This document shows positions 25,247 to 33,319 of a DNA stretch of 64,000 bases, piece by piece. Origin of the DNA: Bradyrhizobium sp. AUGA SZCCT0283. GTDB taxonomy: Bacteria > Pseudomonadota > Alphaproteobacteria > Rhizobiales > Xanthobacteraceae. Under the pieces are notes generated by a model. The model was not told the DNA's origin and did no database searches. It saw nothing but the letters and a program-made list of their open reading frames with translations. Position 1 is the first letter of the stretch, and the number at the start of each line of letters is the position of its first letter. The stretch spans positions 1 to 64,000 of the forward strand of contig NZ_JAFCLU010000016.1 of NCBI RefSeq assembly GCF_018130385.1. The letters run 5' to 3'. Both the position numbers and the translations under genes were made by a program.

Positions 25247-25795
25247 TTAAGCCTTCGGGAGCCAGTCGATGTCGGCGAAGCCGCGCTTGATGTAGCCGCC
25301 GTACTCGGCGGAGGAGCCCTCGTAGCCGAACTTCGGCCAGAGCTCTTTCTGGTTGTAGAGGGAGACGACGAGATCGCCGCGGACCTTCTGGAAGAAGGCG
25401 GTCTGCTCGATGCGCTGCAGCAGCGCGACGCGATCATTTTCCCACGCCACCTGGGCGTAAGGCACCTTGTGGCGATCGTTGGCCTCCTGATCCAGACGCG
25501 CGACGCCGTCATTGATCAGCGACTTTGTGGCCGGATCTTTCGCCGCCTTGCCGTCCCACGGCTTGATCGCGGTGATGTAGTAGCTGTCGCCCAGGAAATC
25601 GTGCGGATAGATATCGCGCGCCATCTTCACCAATGTCTTCAGCGTCGCCGGCGTCAGCGTGGTGGCGTCGTCGGCCCAGGCGTCGCTGACAGTAAGGCCC
25701 GCACTTGTCGCGATGGCGACGGTTGGTACGGCCGTTGCTGCGCCCTTAAGAAAGACGCGGCGGTCGTATTTGCTTCGACGATCGACTTCTCTCAT
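25247..25795 (-). CDS. Gluconate 2-dehydrogenase subunit 3-like protein with Tat signal
   Basis: About 182 residues. The twin-arginine signal YDRRVFLKG is followed by a hydrophobic stretch ending near SDAWA. The mature part resembles subunit 3 of membrane-bound gluconate/fructose dehydrogenases (LKTLVKMARDIYPHDFLGD, and WPKFGYEGSSAEYGGYIKRG). In those complexes this subunit carries the FAD subunit through the Tat pore. The ATG at 25795 is preferred since GGAGG lies eight bases before it; the ATG at 25810 overlaps that site. Confidence 0.9.
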   Translation of the reverse strand: MREVDRRSKYDRRVFLKGAATAVPTVAIATSAGLTVSDAWADDATTLTPATLKTLVKMARDIYPHDFLGDSYYITAIKPWDGKAAKDPATKSLINDGVARLDQEANDRHKVPYAQVAWENDRVALLQRIEQTAFFQKVRGDLVVSLYNQKELWPKFGYEGSSAEYGGYIKRGFADIDWLPKA

Positions 25796-25830
25796 GGGTG
25801 TGTCCTCCATTGAACGTTTGTTGATTGCGA

Positions 25831-26226
25831 TTAACCGAAGCGGCCGCCACGCTGGATCACTTCGATCTTGTAACCGTCGGGGTCGGCGACGAAGAAGAAG
25901 CGCGCCAGCGTCCTGCCGTCATGCTTGAAGTCGCGCAACGGCCCGGGCGACAGGTGTTCCCGCTCAAACCGCGCGTGTTCGGCGTCGACATCATCGACCA
26001 CGACAGCGAGGTGGCCGTAGCCGTCGCCCAGCGAGTAGGGCTCCTTGCGATCGTAGTTGACGGTCAGTTCGACCTCGAACGGCGAGGAGGGATGACGCAG
26101 ATAGATCAACGCGAAATCCGCAAACTTGAGATGGTCGGCAACTTCTAGGCCGAAGGCGCGTGCGTAGAAATCGAGCGATTTTGCCTCGTCGAATACGCGG
26201 ATCATCGAGTGAGCGGGTTTGGCCAT
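25831..26226 (-). CDS. VOC family (glyoxalase I-like) protein
   Basis: 131 residues with two beta-alpha-beta-beta-beta modules. HSMIRVFDEAKSLDFYARAF and FVADPDGYKIEVIQRG resemble lactoylglutathione lyase. Candidate metal ligands are H7, E52 within FEVELTV, H72 in GYGHLAV and E123 in YKIEVIQ, so glyoxalase-type chemistry is possible. There is no signal peptide, so it is cytoplasmic. It sits between the cytochrome and the Tat subunit and its start touches the cytochrome stop. A role in dealing with a reactive aldehyde product of the dehydrogenase is a reasonable guess. Confidence 0.85.
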   Translation of the reverse strand: MAKPAHSMIRVFDEAKSLDFYARAFGLEVADHLKFADFALIYLRHPSSPFEVELTVNYDRKEPYSLGDGYGHLAVVVDDVDAEHARFEREHLSPGPLRDFKHDGRTLARFFFVADPDGYKIEVIQRGGRFG

Positions 26227-26628
26227 TCAGTTCAGCTCCTTGAGATAGGCGATAATGGCAGCACGGGTCTCGGGCTTCGGCTGGCGATAGGCCATCACGG
26301 AGCCGGGAATCATGCCCTGCGGATTGGCCAAGTAGGCGTCGAGCCTGGCGTCGTCCCAGACGAAGTCCGCGTTGCCGAAACCCGGCGAGTAATGGAAGCC
26401 ATCCGACTTGCCTGCCTGCCTGCCGATGACCTTGAACAGGGACGGCCCTTGCCGGACCGGGTCGGATCGATTTGTGGTGTGACAGGTCGCGCATTGTTGC
26501 TTGAACAGTGTCGCGCCATCCGACGGCTTGGCAGAGGGCAGCGGCATCTGCGCTCCCGCCATCGGGATGACAAGCATCGCGCCGCAAAATCCAAGCCCGA
26601 TTGCCCGTGTCGCGCGCTGCCTTGTCAT
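26227..26628 (-). CDS. Exported mono-haem cytochrome c
   Basis: About 133 residues. A signal peptide (IGLGFCGAMLVIPMAGAQ) precedes a class I cytochrome domain with one CATCH haem site, a GPSLFKVIGRQAG segment, and a distal Met in IPGSVMAYR. It is the first gene of the operon and probably accepts electrons from the GMC/Tat complex and passes them to a terminal oxidase. Classical membrane gluconate dehydrogenases use a three-haem cytochrome, so this is a simpler version. Start: ATG at 26628, or GTG at 26637; neither has a clear ribosome site. Confidence 0.9.
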   Translation of the reverse strand: MTRQRATRAIGLGFCGAMLVIPMAGAQMPLPSAKPSDGATLFKQQCATCHTTNRSDPVRQGPSLFKVIGRQAGKSDGFHYSPGFGNADFVWDDARLDAYLANPQGMIPGSVMAYRQPKPETRAAIIAYLKELN

Positions 26629-26637
26629 ATGCGTCAC

Positions 26638-27172
26638 CGTTGCTATGAGCGGACTTTAGGTCGCGCCAAACAGGCGGTGGTAGTAGCGGGCTGTTTCACT
26701 GCAGAACAAAAAGGGGGACGTGCTTTGGATCGAACAGGTCCCGACGTCGTCGATCGCAACTGCGAGAAGATGATGGCCGGGCGATATCCGCGAAAGCGTT
26801 ACGACCCGCATTCATCGCGCACGCGTGATAATCCGTGAATATCTGCTTTCGCGATTGAGGTCGCCTGTCCAAAACCGTTCCGAGTTCATTACTGCGGAAC
26901 CCCATCGGCAAATGTTAAGTCAAAAGGTGTTTTCGCGGAAATCTTGTGAAGATCATCGTCTCGGCGCGGTGAACTGCCGCATATGCGGTCGGTCCGTGGC
27001 CAAGGATTCGCAAAATGACCCCGAAATCCCTGCACGATCACCACACCGCGCGGCTTGCATGGCGCGCGCGCCGTTCGCGAAACGACTGATCCGGCGATGA
27101 GCATGTTCGGGTGTCGAACGGCGCCTGAAGTCACCGAGCCGTTCATCGCCAACCAGAAATTGGGAGAATTGG
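26638..27172. other. Intergenic region, no supported gene
   Basis: 535 bases between the divergent cytochrome operon and a small secreted-protein gene. Several short frames exist, but none has a good ribosome site, signal sequence or recognisable domain. The stretch should contain both promoters. I could not place a regulator site or an RNA with confidence. Confidence 0.5.
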
Positions 27173-27466
27173 ATGAAGCTAGTGAAAACCTCGGCGATCG
27201 CGGTTGCAATCTCGGCCCTGCTTGCCGGTCCGGTACTGGCGCAAGGCGCCTCATCCGACACGCAGATCCGCGGCGGCGCGAGAGGCACGACCCAGATGCA
27301 GGGCGGCGCGTCGGGCAGCATGGACGAGGACGCCACCGCACCGGCGGGCGCCGCCAGGGCCGGCGCGAAGACCGGCATGAAGGGCACTGTCGGCGCCGGC
27401 AGCGGCGCGCCCCACGGAGCTGCCAAGACCACGGGCGGGGCTACCGCTCCTACGACCGGCCGATAA
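27173..27466 (+). CDS. Small secreted Gly/Ala-rich protein
   Basis: 97 residues. GGGAG lies seven to eight bases before the ATG. A clean Sec signal (KLVKTSAIAVAISALLAGPVLAQ) leads to a mature region of about 73 residues made mainly of Gly, Ala, Thr and Met, with GGARGTTQMQGGASG-type repeats. It should be unstructured and located in the periplasm or outside. A strong terminator follows 50 bases later, which supports a short monocistronic transcript. Function unknown. Confidence 0.8.
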   Translation: MKLVKTSAIAVAISALLAGPVLAQGASSDTQIRGGARGTTQMQGGASGSMDEDATAPAGAARAGAKTGMKGTVGAGSGAPHGAAKTTGGATAPTTGR

Positions 27467-27516
27467 GCGCCTCCAGGAAGAAACCCGCCTCCTCCGTCGG
27501 GTTGCTCTCCAAACAG

Positions 27517-27551
27517 AACTCCGGTTGCCATGGGCGACCGGAGTTTTTTTG
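27517..27551 (+). terminator. Rho-independent terminator
   Basis: AACTCCGGT (27517-27525) pairs with ACCGGAGTT (27537-27545), followed by a run of seven T residues. It ends the transcript of the small secreted protein. Confidence 0.9.
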
Positions 27552-27648
27552 TGTCTTGGCCCGAGCGCCGCGAACCGAAAGCCCGGCTGGACGGCTCTAT
27601 CTGACGAGAACGCGGTGAAGTTCTCTCGCTGAATCAAAGGGAGCTGTT

Positions 27649-27855
27649 ATGTTTTATCGCAAGAATTTGCCGGGCTGGGAGCGGGCGATGCGGTCGGTCG
27701 GGGGTGTCGCGATGATCGCGTACGGGCTGCTCGGCATGCTCGGCACGATGGCCGGCTATCTGATCGCGGGCACTGGTGCGGTTGCGATTCTGACCGGCTT
27801 TTTCGGCTTTTGCCCGATGTGCGCCATGGTCGGCCGGAAGCTTCCTTCGCCATGA
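27649..27855 (+). CDS. DUF2892 small membrane protein
   Basis: 68 residues with AAGGGAG upstream of the ATG. It has two hydrophobic helices and the N-terminal KNLPGWERAMRSVGGVAMI typical of DUF2892, the membrane part of YgaP-like proteins. A CPMC motif lies at the end of the second helix and could bind metal or form a disulfide. Its stop overlaps the ATG of the sigma factor gene (ATGA), so translation of the two is coupled. Confidence 0.88.
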   Translation: MFYRKNLPGWERAMRSVGGVAMIAYGLLGMLGTMAGYLIAGTGAVAILTGFFGFCPMCAMVGRKLPSP

Positions 27856-28385
27856 CCGCGCTGGCCGGGGCAACGCGTTGCGACCCCTCGCTGGTCGAGG
27901 CCGCCCGCCGCGGCGACGCCGATGCGCTGGTGTCGCTGATCGCGGCGGCCCAGCCGGACATCCGCCGCTATGCCGCGCGCAACTGCCGCGCGGCCGACAT
28001 CGACGATGCCGTTCAGGAAACGCTGTTGCTGCTGTACCGGCGGGTCGGCACGTTGCGCGCGGTGACGTCGTTCTCGGCGTGGCTATTTGCGGTGGCGCGC
28101 CGTGCCTGCCTTCGACTGCTGCGCCGGTCGGCGGGAATGGATGACGCTTCGGCCGACGATGCGGAAATGCGCCTGGCGCATCTCGCGCCCGAGGACATTC
28201 GCATCGACCTTTCCCGCGCCATCCAGTCGCTGCCCGATCATTATCGCGAGGTGATCTTGCTGCGCGATATCGAGGAATTGTCGATCGATGAGATCGCTGA
28301 GATTCTCGCCCTGACGCGCGAAAGCGTCAAGGCGCGCATTCACCGCGCGCGGTTGATGATCCGGGAATATCTGATCCGGGATTGA
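27852..28385 (+). CDS. ECF-type RNA polymerase sigma factor
   Basis: 177 residues. Region 2 is seen in DIDDAVQETLLLLYRRVGTL and SFSAWLFAVARRACLRLLRR; region 4 in LPDHYREVILLRDIEELSID and IAEILALTRESVKARIHRAR. This is the normal ECF layout with no extra domain. No anti-sigma factor gene is adjacent; the only partner is the tiny DUF2892 membrane protein, with which it is translationally coupled. That protein could therefore be the sensor or tether. The target promoter is not evident. Confidence 0.92.
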   Translation: MTALAGATRCDPSLVEAARRGDADALVSLIAAAQPDIRRYAARNCRAADIDDAVQETLLLLYRRVGTLRAVTSFSAWLFAVARRACLRLLRRSAGMDDASADDAEMRLAHLAPEDIRIDLSRAIQSLPDHYREVILLRDIEELSIDEIAEILALTRESVKARIHRARLMIREYLIRD

Positions 28386-28487
28386 AGGGAGAGCGTTTTC
28401 AGACGAAGCATGCCCTCGGACTTGATCCGTGGGTGGATACCGGTTCGCGTCAAGAAAACGCGCCAATCAAAAGATCGGCGGCAGCCC

Positions 28488-28907
28488 TCAGTCGTCGAAG
28501 CGCGCGGTGTTGCGCTTCGCCTTGATGTCGCTGCGGCGCTTCTTGCCTTCCAGCCGCCGTTGCTTCGAGCCGAAGGTCGGCTTGGTGGCGCGCCGCGGTA
28601 TCGGCCTTACCATGGCTTCGCGCAGTATTTCGAGCAGGCGGTCAATGGCGTCGGCGCGGTTGCGCTCCTGGGTGCGGAAGCGCTGGGCGTGGATCACGAT
28701 CACGCCGTCCTTGGTCATGCGCTGGCCGGCAATCCGGTTCAGCCGCAGGGCCGCGTCCTCCGGCAGCGTGATCTTCCGCGTGTCGAAGCGGAGCTGCGCG
28801 GCTGTCGCGAGCTTGTTGACGTTCTGCCCGCCCGGGCCGGAGGCGCGGACGAAGCCGATCTCGATATCGTTTTCGTCAATCGTGAGGTCGCGGGAAACCC
28901 GCAGCAT
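28488..28907 (-). CDS. arfB: Alternative ribosome-rescue peptidyl-tRNA hydrolase ArfB
   Basis: About 139 residues. The catalytic GGQ motif lies in GPGGQNVNK (residues 26-28), and the C-terminal tail is strongly basic (KKRRSDIKAKRNTARFDD), as needed to enter the empty mRNA channel of a stalled ribosome. The sequence DENDIEIGFVRASGPGG is diagnostic. ATG at 28907 is chosen over ATG at 28928, because the latter lies inside a dispersed repeat. It runs convergent to the sigma factor gene. Confidence 0.93.
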   Translation of the reverse strand: MLRVSRDLTIDENDIEIGFVRASGPGGQNVNKLATAAQLRFDTRKITLPEDAALRLNRIAGQRMTKDGVIVIHAQRFRTQERNRADAIDRLLEILREAMVRPIPRRATKPTFGSKQRRLEGKKRRSDIKAKRNTARFDD

Positions 28908-28922
28908 GGCAGCCCCGAAAGT

Positions 28923-29059
28923 CGTCATGCCCGGGCTTTCCCGGGCATCTACGTCTTATCAGTGTCTAAAGAGAAAAACACGTGGATGGCCGGGAGCGCA
29001 GACAAGTTCAAGTTTACGTAGTCTGCGCAAGGCAGACTACCGTGCCCGGCCATGAGACG
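28923..29059. repeat. Dispersed palindrome, family C
   Basis: CGTCATGCCCGGGCTTTCCC starts an arm whose complement ends GTGCCCGGCCATGAGACG. The inner part CATCTACGTCTTA mirrors CACGTGGATGG. It lies between arfB and the M16 peptidase gene and provides the false upstream ATG for arfB. Confidence 0.7.
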
Positions 29060-29074
29060 GCGAAGGGCGGAAGT

Positions 29075-30445
29075 CTAGTTCGCCTTTGGCGGTGCCGCCA
29101 CCGGCTGGGCGGCGGCCTGCGGGGCGCGGCCGACGATCACGGTGAGCAGGCCCTGGCCCCATAGCTGCTTCGCGACCTTCCTGGCGTCGTCGAGCGTCAC
29201 GGCGTCGACGAGCGCGTTGCGCTTCTCGATGTAGTCGATCGGCAGCTTGTCGAGCTGGTACTGCAGCAGCGCCTGGGCGAGCTTCGAGGAGGTATCGAGC
29301 GCCAGCATCTGCGAGCCCTTGAGGTAGGACTTGGCCTCGTCCAGTTCCTTCTGGGTTGGGCCTTCCTCGGCCATGCGGCGGATTTCCTTCTCGATCGCGT
29401 CGACGGTTTCGCCGGCGCGGTCGGCGCGGGTGCCGGTATTGCCGATGAACAGGGCGGAGCGATCCATCCAGAGCAGGGATTCATAGACCGAATAGGCCAG
29501 GCCGCGCTTTTCGCGCACCTCCTTGTAGAGCCGCGACGACAATCCGCCGCCGCCGAGGATGTGGTTCACGACATAGCCGGCCATGAAATTCGGATCGTGG
29601 CGGCGAATACCGGGGCCGCCGAACGTCACCACGGTCTGCGGCACGTCGAGCGGCACGAACGCGCGCTGCGGCGGCCGGGTGGCCTCGACCTCGGCGATCG
29701 CCGTCAGGCTGGCCTTGGCCGGCAATCCGCCGAATGTCTTGTCCAGGAGCTTGCCGAGCGTGTCGGCATCGACATCGCCGACCACCGCGATGCGCAACGC
29801 ATCCCTGGCGATCACGCGGCGGACGTAATCCTTCATGTCGGCGACGTCGATCTTCGGCACGCTGTCGAGCGTGCCGTTGCCCTGCCTGCCATAGGGATGA
29901 TCGCCGAAGGCCAATTCCAGAAATTTGCGGCTCGCCAGCGAGGTCGGGTTGGTGGTGTCGCGGCGCAACCCGGAGAGCACCTGTGCGCGAATGCGCTCGA
30001 CGTCGGTGGTGTCGAAATGCGGCGAGGTCAGCGCCAGATGCAACAGATCGAAAGCCTCGTCCTTGTTGTCCTTGAGCATGCGGAGCGAGCCGCGGAAATA
30101 ATCCCGGGTCGAGGAGAAGCTCAACTCGATGGCGCGCCGCTCGAGGCGCTCGTGAAAGGTTTTGGAATCGAAATCGCCGGAGCCCTCGTCGAGCAGGCCG
30201 GCGACCAGGTTGCCGACGCCGGATTTGCCTGATGGGTCCTGGGCGGCGCCGCCGCTGAAGGCATATTCCATCGCGATCAGGGGCACGGTGGCGTCCTGCA
30301 CGAACCACGCCTCGATGCCTCCGGGCGAGACCAGCCGCTGGATCTTTGTTGCGGCGTGCGACGGCATCGCCGCCAGCGACAGCAGCACGGCGCCGGCGAT
30401 CAGGCCGGATGCGAGGCGCTGCGCGCCTATCGAAAAACGGATCAC
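29075..30445 (-). CDS. M16 peptidase-like subunit lacking zinc motif
   Basis: About 456 residues with a signal peptide (SGLIAGAVLLSLAAMPSHA). The fold is that of the mitochondrial processing peptidase family, but the position of HxxEH reads LVAGLLDEGSG, so zinc is not bound. The C-terminal half keeps the Arg/Tyr pair in EKRGLAYSVYE that helps substrate binding in the partner. It should therefore form a heterodimer with the catalytic M16 protein encoded immediately upstream. GTG at 30445 overlaps the stop of that gene, with GGAG seven to eight bases before. A C-terminal Ala/Pro-rich tail follows. Confidence 0.92.
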   Translation of the reverse strand: MIRFSIGAQRLASGLIAGAVLLSLAAMPSHAATKIQRLVSPGGIEAWFVQDATVPLIAMEYAFSGGAAQDPSGKSGVGNLVAGLLDEGSGDFDSKTFHERLERRAIELSFSSTRDYFRGSLRMLKDNKDEAFDLLHLALTSPHFDTTDVERIRAQVLSGLRRDTTNPTSLASRKFLELAFGDHPYGRQGNGTLDSVPKIDVADMKDYVRRVIARDALRIAVVGDVDADTLGKLLDKTFGGLPAKASLTAIAEVEATRPPQRAFVPLDVPQTVVTFGGPGIRRHDPNFMAGYVVNHILGGGGLSSRLYKEVREKRGLAYSVYESLLWMDRSALFIGNTGTRADRAGETVDAIEKEIRRMAEEGPTQKELDEAKSYLKGSQMLALDTSSKLAQALLQYQLDKLPIDYIEKRNALVDAVTLDDARKVAKQLWGQGLLTVIVGRAPQAAAQPVAAPPKAN

Positions 30446-31833
30446 GAGCGCTTCTCCTCGCGTTTCGGCGCGGCATCCTTGATCAGGTAGCCGGTCACCG
30501 AGCGTTTGTTGTCGAGCCATTTCTGCGCGGCGTCGCGGACCTGTTCGGCGGTAACGGCGCGAATCCGGTCCGGCCAGCTCCTGATATCGTCGATGGAAAG
30601 CCCCGTGGTCAGCGCGCCGCCATACCAGCGCGCCAGCGTGGCCTGATTGTCTTGGGCGTAGATCGCTTCCGCAATCAACTGGGTCTTGACCCGCTCGAGA
30701 TCCTCGGCGCGGGCGGGATTCTGGATAACGTCGGCAATCACGCCGTCGATCGCCCGCTCGATCTGCGAAAACTCCACGCCGGGCTTTGGCGAAACCGAGA
30801 TGGAGAACTGCGAGGGATCCAGCGAAGTGCCCTGGTAACCGGCGCCGGCGCTGATCGCGAGCGGACGGTCGATCACCAGCGCGCGGTAGAGATAGGAGTT
30901 GGAGCCGCCGCCCATCAATTGCGCGAGCACGTCGAGCGCGGGGCCTTCGCCGGCCGCAGCCGTCGTGGAGGAGGGGACGAGATAATAGCGCCGCAGGCTG
31001 GTCTGTTCGACGCGCGGATCGGACAGCGTCACCGTGCGCGGCGCGGCGGGCACCGGCTCCTGCGGGCGGACGCGATGCGCTGAAATCGCCGGCTGCGCCG
31101 GGATGCCGGAATAGGCCTTTTCCACCATCGGGCGGACTTCCTTGGCGTCGACGTCGCCCGCGATCACCAGGATTGCGTTGTTCGGCGCGTAGAAGCGCTT
31201 GTAGAACGCCAATGCGTCCTCGCGGTCGAGCTTCTCGATCTCCTGGCGCCAGCCGATCACGGGGCGGCCATAGGGATGGTTGAGATACAGCGCCGCCATG
31301 ATCTGCTCGGTCAACCGCGCATCCGGATTGTTGGCGACGCGCATGTTGAACTCCTCGAGCACGACGTCGCGCTCGGGCAGCACGTTCTCATCCTTGAGAA
31401 TGAGGCCGGTCATGCGGTCGGCCTCGAACTCCATCATTTTCGCCAGTTGCTCGCGCGGCACGCGCTGGAAATAGCCGGTGTAGTCGAGCGAGGTGAAGGC
31501 GTTTTCGTTGCCGCCGATCCGCAGCACGGTCTGGGAAAATTCACCGGCGGGATGTTTGGCCGTCCCCTTGAACATCAGATGTTCGAGGAAGTGCGCCAGT
31601 CCCGATTTACCCGGCGTCTCGTCGGCGGAGCCGACCTTGTACCAGATCATCTGCGTGACGACGGGCGTGCGGTGATCCGGGATCACGACCACCTGCAGGC
31701 CGTTGTCGAGGGTGAAGCTGGCGGGACGTTCCGACGTGACCGTGGTCTGGGCGGATGCGCTGCCGGCGGAGAAAGCGAACGTCGAGATGAGGGCTGCAAC
31801 GAAACAGGCGGCAAAACGGTGTGAGGACATCAT
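30442..31833 (-). CDS. M16 family zinc metallopeptidase
   Basis: 463 residues with a Sec signal (AACFVAALISTFAFSAGSASA). The zinc motif HFLEH at 81-85 is intact, with the downstream acidic ligand in FEADRM region. It is an exported, periplasmic insulinase-type peptidase, and the first of a coupled pair. Such pairs divide labour: this one holds the zinc, the other supplies substrate-binding residues. Natural substrates of these proteins in alphaproteobacteria are mostly unknown. Confidence 0.94.
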   Translation of the reverse strand: MMSSHRFAACFVAALISTFAFSAGSASAQTTVTSERPASFTLDNGLQVVVIPDHRTPVVTQMIWYKVGSADETPGKSGLAHFLEHLMFKGTAKHPAGEFSQTVLRIGGNENAFTSLDYTGYFQRVPREQLAKMMEFEADRMTGLILKDENVLPERDVVLEEFNMRVANNPDARLTEQIMAALYLNHPYGRPVIGWRQEIEKLDREDALAFYKRFYAPNNAILVIAGDVDAKEVRPMVEKAYSGIPAQPAISAHRVRPQEPVPAAPRTVTLSDPRVEQTSLRRYYLVPSSTTAAAGEGPALDVLAQLMGGGSNSYLYRALVIDRPLAISAGAGYQGTSLDPSQFSISVSPKPGVEFSQIERAIDGVIADVIQNPARAEDLERVKTQLIAEAIYAQDNQATLARWYGGALTTGLSIDDIRSWPDRIRAVTAEQVRDAAQKWLDNKRSVTGYLIKDAAPKREEKRS

Positions 31834-31993
31834 GACCTATCTGGCGCGTATGCCGCAAAACGAGTGACCGGTCCTGCGATAGGAATTCGCGCAAACGTTA
31901 GAAGTAACCCGACAAAGCCGTTCGGGATCAAGCCACGGCATCGTACACCGCGGCGGTACCAACAATCGTCACGATGGCGAGAGATCAGCTTAA

Positions 31994-32707
31994 CTAATCG
32001 CCATACTTGCCCTGGGCCGGGTTGTATTCCTTGTTGAGCGATTCCCTCGGCCCGGTGCCGTAGGCATAGTTCGGCGACGGCGTCTGGTAGCCCGGCGGAG
32101 GCTGGGTCAGCGAGTCCCGTGTCGGCTCGCCCTTGAAGGGGGCCGTCTCGCTCTTGTTGCCGCCGAACAGGCCGCTGAAGCCACCGGTATAGCCGAGCTG
32201 CGACGGGCTCAGCATCGGATTGTTGTTCGAGGTGCCGGGCTGCACCGGATCGTTGTCCTTGCGCGCGGGCGCCGCGGTCTTGCCCACCGCGAGTTCGGCC
32301 GGCGTCAGGATGCGGGCCGCTTCGCGCGGGTCCTTGTTATCTTTCTTGCGCGCCGCGATGGCGGCCTTGCGGCGCTGCTCGTCGGGATCCTTTGGCCAGT
32401 TCGGCGCCTGCACTTCGGCCGCGGTCGCAGCCGGCGGCGGCAAATCGAGCTTGGGAGGAACCACCAAGGGGGAACGCTCGCGGTACGCGATGCCGCGGTT
32501 TTCCATGTTGGTGCCGCCAACGCCGCGCATGATGCCTTCGATGATCTTTTCCTCGAAGGTCCTGTCGTCCTCGTCCTCGTCATCGGCCGCGCGCACGGGG
32601 CCGGCGGCCATTACGAGGCCTATGCTGAGGGCAATGGCGGCAAACCGCAGGGCCCGGCTCAGCGAGCTGGTCTGCAGCATAAAGAAGCGGGCTTCGGTCT
32701 CGCGCAT
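31994..32707 (-). CDS. Exported protein of unknown function
   Basis: About 237 residues. Start choice: ATG at 32707 has GGGA eight bases upstream; GTG at 32725 and ATG at 32680 are alternatives, the last giving the cleanest signal peptide. A hydrophobic signal (ALRFAAIALSIGLVMAAG) is followed by an acidic ADDEDEDDRTFEEKI, a short amphipathic helix (IIEGIMRGVGGTN), then long Pro-, Asn- and Gly-rich disordered sequence. I do not recognise a family. It lies between lspA and the M16 pair, so an envelope role is plausible. Confidence 0.82.
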   Translation of the reverse strand: MRETEARFFMLQTSSLSRALRFAAIALSIGLVMAAGPVRAADDEDEDDRTFEEKIIEGIMRGVGGTNMENRGIAYRERSPLVVPPKLDLPPPAATAAEVQAPNWPKDPDEQRRKAAIAARKKDNKDPREAARILTPAELAVGKTAAPARKDNDPVQPGTSNNNPMLSPSQLGYTGGFSGLFGGNKSETAPFKGEPTRDSLTQPPPGYQTPSPNYAYGTGPRESLNKEYNPAQGKYGD

Positions 32708-32800
32708 CGCGCTGTTCCCATTCACAATTTCCGCAACGTGCGGGGGCCGGCCTTGAGGAGCGCAATAGCCCCATACCGCAGGGGTTCGTATCGGCCGGGA

Positions 32801-33319
32801 TCAGGGCGCTTTTGCGGCGGGTACCCCCAGGAAGGAGTCATACAATAGGCCCGCTACCCCGGCAACAATGGCCGCATCCGCCAGGTTAAACACGTACCAA
32901 TTGAAGGTTTTTCCCCCGATCTCGATATGGAACAGGGCGAAATCGACCACCGCGCCATGCAGGAAGCGGTCGATGCCGTTGCCGACCGCCCCACCGATGA
33001 TCAGGCCGAGCGCCAGCGTCGCCAGGAGCGTGCTGGAGCGCGCCATCCAGATCCCCAGCACGATCACGGCAATCGCCTTGATCGCCATCAGCGCGACCTG
33101 GGCGAGCTCATTATCGGTCTGGAACCAGCCAAAGCTGATCCCGACGTTCCAGGCCAGCACCAGGTCGAAGAACGGCGTGACCCTAACCGCACCGCGTTGG
33201 GCGAGCTCGAACACGTAGAGCAGCCAGAGCTTTGAGGCCTGATCGATCACCAGCGTGACGATCGCGGCAATCGCGCCGGCGCGAAGGTAAGGGGTTCGCA
33301 GGCGTTCGAGGCCAGACAC
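32801..33319 (-). CDS. lspA: Lipoprotein signal peptidase (signal peptidase II)
   Basis: 172 residues with four transmembrane helices. It cleaves signal peptides of prolipoproteins. The catalytic aspartates are D126 in VVDFALFH and D148 in FNLADAAI, and conserved DQASKLW and WNVGISFG are present. The GTG start directly follows the ileS stop codon with no spacer, so ribosomes can pass straight from ileS. The ileS-lspA order is common in proteobacteria. Confidence 0.95.
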   Translation of the reverse strand: MSGLERLRTPYLRAGAIAAIVTLVIDQASKLWLLYVFELAQRGAVRVTPFFDLVLAWNVGISFGWFQTDNELAQVALMAIKAIAVIVLGIWMARSSTLLATLALGLIIGGAVGNGIDRFLHGAVVDFALFHIEIGGKTFNWYVFNLADAAIVAGVAGLLYDSFLGVPAAKAP

